Source: Planctomycetota bacterium (lineage in GTDB: Bacteria; Planctomycetota; PUPC01; JACPCR01). From it: DNA of 64,000 bases. Positions 60,297 to 64,000 of this stretch are shown here, in pieces (positions within the stretch are counted from its first letter, which is position 1; each line of letters opens with the position of its first letter). The notes under the pieces are model-generated. The model did no database searches, was not told where the DNA came from, and saw only the letters and a list, made by a program, of their open reading frames with translations. The position numbers and the translations under genes were made by a program. The stretch lies in NCBI GenBank assembly GCA_016179685.1, contig JACPCR010000052.1, forward strand, positions 1 to 64,000, written 5' to 3'.

Positions 60297-61694
60297 ATGA
60301 ATACCGAACGGCAAATCCGTAACCTCAACGCCCTCCTGGAACTCTCCAAGTCCCTCGCCAGTGAGGTGCAGGTCGACAACCTCCTCCAGGTCATCGTCCA
60401 CAAGACGACCGAGGTCATGGAGGCGGACCGCAGCAGCCTCTTTATTTTTGACGAGGTCCGCAACGAGCTGTGGAGCAAGATTGCCGAGGGCGTCGAGCTC
60501 AAGGAAATCCGCTTCCCCGTTGGCGTCGGCATCGCCGGCGACGTCGCCAAGACCCGCAAAGGGGCGAACATCCCGGATGCCTATGAGGATTCCCGGTTCA
60601 ACCCCACCTGGGACCGCAAGACGGGCTACCGCACACGCTCGGTGCTTTGCCTGCCCATCACGAGCACGGACGGGAAGCTGATCGCCGTTGTCCAGGTTCT
60701 CAACAAGAAGACCGGCCCGGTTTTTGACGAGCAGGACGAAAACCTTCTGGCCGCCCTGGGCGCCCACGTAGCCGTGGCTCTCGAGCGAGCGAGGCTCATC
60801 GCGGCTTACGTCGAGAAGCAGCGGCTCGAGGAAACCCTCAAGCTCGCCCAGAAGATTCAGTTGAGCCTCCTCCCCCGGCGCTCGCCGGACGTCAAGTACT
60901 TCGATCTCGCCGCATGGAGCATCCCCTGCGATGAGACGGGCGGCGACTACTACGACTACATCGAGATGCCCGACGGCCGGCTCGGCATCGTCATCGGCGA
61001 CGTTTCCGGCCATGGCCTGGGCGCGGCCATGTTCATGGCTACAGCCCGGGCCTCCCTGCGATCCATCCTCATGAATTTGACGGAGCCGGCGAAAGTCCTG
61101 CATCAGCTCAATAACCGGCTCGTGGCGGACATGCACGAGGAGGCGTTCATGACGCTTTTCTTCGGCATCCTCGAGCCGTCGACGCGCACCTTCCGATACA
61201 CGAGCGCGGGGCACGAGTCGCCCATCCTCTACCGCGACCACGAGGACCGCTGCGAACAACTGGAAAGCACGGGCCTCCCCCTCGGCATGATCGACGATAT
61301 GGAGTTTCCCGAAGGCCCCACCACCCTCTTCAACGAAGGGGATATCCTCCTGCTCACCACCGACGGCGTCTTCGAGGCCATGAATGAACAGGAGGAGCAG
61401 CTCGGACACGCCCGCATGGTACAGGTCCTTCGGGAGTGCAGGGGCCAGCCGGCCGAAGCGATCACGCAGGAGATGCGCCGCCGCACCTACGAATTCATCG
61501 GTAGCGCGCACCCGCGGGACGACATCTCCATCGTCACGATCAAGGCCCTGCGGACACCGCCTCGCGAGGCCGGGCCCGAAGAAACCCTCGAGCTCCTCGA
61601 GATCGAGGAAGCGGTGAATGCCCCCGCGGCCGAACACGCCGCAGGGGAAGCGGCCGGCCAGGGTCTCAAGGTCCTTCCCGCGGAAGAATCGTGA
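60297..61694 (+). CDS. GAF-domain PP2C (SpoIIE/RsbU-type) phosphatase
   Basis: 465 residues: GAF domain about 20-170 (ADRSSLFIFDE, FPVGVGIAGDVAKT), short linker, and a SpoIIE-type PP2C domain about 195-420 with GGDYYDYI (metal Asp), IGDVSGHGLGAAM, TSAGHESPIL, LTTDGVFEAMN and the last Asp pair in RDDISIV. It is the phosphatase arm of a partner-switching pathway that dephosphorylates an anti-anti-sigma protein; none is encoded nearby. The stop overlaps the next start (GTGA). Confidence 0.92.
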   Translation: MNTERQIRNLNALLELSKSLASEVQVDNLLQVIVHKTTEVMEADRSSLFIFDEVRNELWSKIAEGVELKEIRFPVGVGIAGDVAKTRKGANIPDAYEDSRFNPTWDRKTGYRTRSVLCLPITSTDGKLIAVVQVLNKKTGPVFDEQDENLLAALGAHVAVALERARLIAAYVEKQRLEETLKLAQKIQLSLLPRRSPDVKYFDLAAWSIPCDETGGDYYDYIEMPDGRLGIVIGDVSGHGLGAAMFMATARASLRSILMNLTEPAKVLHQLNNRLVADMHEEAFMTLFFGILEPSTRTFRYTSAGHESPILYRDHEDRCEQLESTGLPLGMIDDMEFPEGPTTLFNEGDILLLTTDGVFEAMNEQEEQLGHARMVQVLRECRGQPAEAITQEMRRRTYEFIGSAHPRDDISIVTIKALRTPPREAGPEETLELLEIEEAVNAPAAEHAAGEAAGQGLKVLPAEES

Positions 61695-62803
61695 AAATCT
61701 CCGACGTCCAGACGTGGGTCCTTTCTGCCCCCTTGAAAAAACCCATGGGGGGCATCTCCCATAGCGGACCGCGTTACTCCCGCAAAACCGCCCTGGTCCA
61801 GGTCGTCACCGACGAGGGCATTTCCGGCATCGGTGAAAGCTTCGCCATCCCCGAGCTGGTGCCCGCCATCATCCAGCACGTCTTCCGCCCCATGCTGCTG
61901 GGCCGAGACCCCCTTGACGCCGCCGGCCTGTGGGACCTCCTGTACGCCGGACTCGGCCACCACGGTCAGAAAGGCCTGCTCGTCGAGGTCCTCAGCGGGA
62001 TCGACATCGCCCTCTGGGACCTCCGGGGCAAGAAGGAAGGGAAGCCCCTCTATCAGATTCTCGGACGCGTGCACCGCACCCGTCTGCCCGCCTATGCCGC
62101 CGGACTCTACTTCGCCCCACTCGACGAGCTGCGGGCCGACGCCGACGCCTGGGCCCGCCTCGGCTTCCCCGGCGTCAAGCTCAAGATTGGCGCGGGCAAC
62201 CTGAACCCGGATGAAGCCTCAGTCCGCGCCGTCCGCGAGGCCGTCGGCCCCAGAGTCCGGGTCATGGCCGACCTCAATTGCGGCTACGACTACGAGACCG
62301 CGCTGGCCGTTGGCAAACGCCTCGAGCCCTACAACCTCCACTGGCTCGAGGAGCCCGTCCGGCCCGAGCGCCTCGACGACTACCGCCGCCTGAGAAGGGC
62401 GCTCAAGATGAAGATTGCCGGGGGCGAGGGCGAATACACCCGCTGGGGCTTCGGCGCGATGTTCGAGAAGGAGGCCGTGGACGTCGCACAGCCGGACCTC
62501 ATGCGGTGCGGCGGCGTCACCGAAGGCCTCCGAATCGCCCATCTCGCCGAGCAGTTCGGCGTCCCCATCTCCACCCACGCCTGGCTCTCCATCGTCGGCA
62601 TGGCCGCTTCAGCGCATTACGCCGCCGCCTGCCCCCTCTTCGAAAGCTACGAGTTCGAGATGACGGAGAATCCGTTGCGCGACGAGATCACGGTTCAGAA
62701 GCTCGAGACGCGCGACGGCGAGCTGACGCTCCCACAGGGCCCCGGCCTCGGCCTCGATTTCATCCCCGAAGCCGTCGCCAAATACCTGGTGCTCCGCACG
62801 TAA
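61691..62803 (+). CDS. Mandelate racemase-subgroup enolase-superfamily enzyme
   Basis: 370 residues from GTG 61691. Full set of residues: GVKLKIGAG (KxK base), ADLNCGYD, HWLEEPV and GGEGEYTRWG for the three metal ligands, DVAQPDLMRCGG (Asp of the dyad) and STHAWLS (His of the dyad), so it can abstract a proton from either face. Probably a sugar-acid dehydratase or racemase; the substrate is not readable. It keeps a normal GE third ligand, unlike the 3.3-kb gene. The start is fixed by the four-base overlap with the phosphatase gene. Confidence 0.9.
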   Translation: MKISDVQTWVLSAPLKKPMGGISHSGPRYSRKTALVQVVTDEGISGIGESFAIPELVPAIIQHVFRPMLLGRDPLDAAGLWDLLYAGLGHHGQKGLLVEVLSGIDIALWDLRGKKEGKPLYQILGRVHRTRLPAYAAGLYFAPLDELRADADAWARLGFPGVKLKIGAGNLNPDEASVRAVREAVGPRVRVMADLNCGYDYETALAVGKRLEPYNLHWLEEPVRPERLDDYRRLRRALKMKIAGGEGEYTRWGFGAMFEKEAVDVAQPDLMRCGGVTEGLRIAHLAEQFGVPISTHAWLSIVGMAASAHYAAACPLFESYEFEMTENPLRDEITVQKLETRDGELTLPQGPGLGLDFIPEAVAKYLVLRT

Positions 62804-62823
62804 TATCCTGACTAGGTCCGTCC

Positions 62824-64000
62824 ATGAGCCATGACCATTCTTTCCGGCTGTTATCGATCCCCTGCGGCCTCCTGCTCAATCTCCTCTCCGGTGAAACCAT
62901 CCTCGTCAGGGGAAAGATAACGGCTGCGGATTGGAAGACGCCGATTGCGGACGCTACGGTTACGGCGGTCCGAAGTTTCCATAGAAACGATGACGCAAAC
63001 GAACCATTCGAGATACAGACAAGGTCGGATGAGGAAGGCAACTTTCAATTCGAGCTGGAATTGTCCAACGCCTACTCGTACCAAATCAGCGCCACGGCGC
63101 CGGGCTGGTCAACGGGTTACTGCCACGTGACGGGAAGGTATCCGCCTGAAAAACCCCTCACCCTGTGTTTGCTACGAAGCAAGCTGCGAGGCCAGGCCGT
63201 AGGTCCTGATGGCCAGCCGATCCCCAAGACTGCCCTCGGGGTGTTCGTCTGCGTCAGGGATCCTCCGTACGCGCTGGACCACTACGTGACCAGTGGCACC
63301 ACTCATCAGGTGGAGACGGATGATCGAGCAGCCTTCGTCCTTTTTGTGCCCCCGGGCAAGGTGACCTTACAAGTGGTTGCCCGTGGAATCGGGTGCGGTT
63401 CTTCGGAGATGAAAGTCGTGGGCGAGGATGACGAAATCGATATCGGGCCCTTGCCGCTAACACCCTTCGGAACCCTAACCGGACGTGTGCTGGAGGAAGG
63501 GCCCGAAGCTCCGATGGTTGACGTGATTGTGCGTGTCTCCTCTCCTTTGTTCGCATTTGATGAGAGCGTCAAGACCGATGACAGGGGATGCTTCCGGGTC
63601 CAAATCCCGCCAGGTGAAGTCCACTTCTCGGCTCACAAGGAAGGCTTTTACTGGTCTCCTGCCCAGCAACTACAGAAGATGAAGCAGGACATCGTGGAAA
63701 GACAGACCCATGACCGCGGCCTTGATGCCAAGGCCATCATCGAATCCGGCAAGACCGTACAAGGTGACGACCTGAAGCTCGTTCGGCTCGTGGAATTGGC
63801 CGGGCAGGTCATTGATGCTGACGGGAAGCCCGTGCAAGACGCCACCGCGCTCTACTCCCCAGAAGACTTGACCATAGAACTCGGGGGAGGCCACTGGTCC
63901 CACGGATTACCCGGTGCAGAAGGCAAGACCGATGCGGACGGTCAGTTCAGTCTGAAGGTTGTCCCGACAACCGGGACCCTGATGGTCTCAACAGAAAACC
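62824..64000 (+). CDS. Carboxypeptidase-regulatory-like domain protein (partial, runs off the right edge)
   Basis: At least 392 codons from ATG 62824 with no stop before the window ends. After a short start with a hydrophobic stretch (LLSIPCGLLLNLLSG) come repeated CarboxypepD_reg-like beta-sandwiches: ETILVRGKITAADWKTPI, LRGQAVGPDGQPIPKTALG, GTLTGRVLEEGPEAPM and LAGQVIDADGKPVQDA. They appear in surface or TonB-linked proteins and large Planctomycetes exoproteins. The signal peptide is weak. The C-terminal part is unseen. Confidence 0.7.
   Translation, partial: MSHDHSFRLLSIPCGLLLNLLSGETILVRGKITAADWKTPIADATVTAVRSFHRNDDANEPFEIQTRSDEEGNFQFELELSNAYSYQISATAPGWSTGYCHVTGRYPPEKPLTLCLLRSKLRGQAVGPDGQPIPKTALGVFVCVRDPPYALDHYVTSGTTHQVETDDRAAFVLFVPPGKVTLQVVARGIGCGSSEMKVVGEDDEIDIGPLPLTPFGTLTGRVLEEGPEAPMVDVIVRVSSPLFAFDESVKTDDRGCFRVQIPPGEVHFSAHKEGFYWSPAQQLQKMKQDIVERQTHDRGLDAKAIIESGKTVQGDDLKLVRLVELAGQVIDADGKPVQDATALYSPEDLTIELGGGHWSHGLPGAEGKTDADGQFSLKVVPTTGTLMVSTEN

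Overview
The window is about 64 kb of GC-rich bacterial DNA. The gene set suggests an uncultured, Planctomycetes-like or neighbouring deep-branching bacterium. The markers are DUF58 and BatA proteins, a DUF4159 protein, a pilin-like protein ending in a DG motif, a regulator-propeller protein, and tetrahydromethanopterin (H4MPT) C1 genes. The phylum call is an inference and is weak. No rRNA, tRNA or CRISPR was found.

Layout. 0.6-3.3 kb: DUF58 and BatA/VWA pair. 3.3-4.4 kb: enolase-superfamily dehydratase/racemase (minus). 4.6-6.8 kb: two-subunit B12-dependent acyl-CoA mutase. 7.2-15.6 kb: an H4MPT/methanofuran formyl-transfer block on the minus strand (fhcA, then fhcD, fhcC, mch, an ATP-grasp ligase and a CitG-like protein). 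A divergent DUF6569 gene interrupts it, and fhcB is not in the window. 16.0-18.8 kb: zinc alcohol dehydrogenase, adenylate-kinase-like protein, M42 peptidase. 19.1-24.2 kb: phosphate operon pstS-pstC-pstA-pstB-pstB-phoU with two different ATPases. 24.2-33.1 kb: Gfo/Idh/MocA oxidoreductase, ispH, a small membrane protein, a pilin-like protein, an ABC exporter pair, pyruvate phosphate dikinase, a DedA/VTT protein. 33.7-38.9 kb: three exported proteins (minus). 38.9-41.4 kb: an accessory pocket holding a miniature inverted-repeat element with target duplication, gene remnants, a PIN toxin-antitoxin pair and three copies of a hypervariable C-type-lectin/FGE C-terminus. 41.5-49.5 kb: a phosphorelay/GGDEF, HEAT, glycosyltransferase 2 and YaiO operon, probably for a secreted polysaccharide. 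49.6-52.3 kb: NtrB/NtrC-like pair whose AAA+ protein lacks GAFTGA. 52.4-54.4 kb: type II restriction-modification pair. 54.6-62.8 kb: a 1.5-kaa exported glycosidase-like protein, DUF4159, GAF-PP2C phosphatase and a second enolase-superfamily enzyme. The window ends inside a carboxypeptidase-regulatory-like protein.

The most notable observations are these. (1) Three variable-region cassettes carry the codon pattern left by diversity-generating retroelements, with no reverse transcriptase in the window. (2) The two PstB ATPases are degenerate in complementary motifs, so a heterodimer would have one good and one dead ATP site. (3) A six-copy leader repeat with two hairpins points at gene starts and is usually preceded by a GAAATCCGC palindrome. 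(4) Several gaps in the C1 block hold long, near-perfect hairpins, one of which buries a Shine-Dalgarno sequence.
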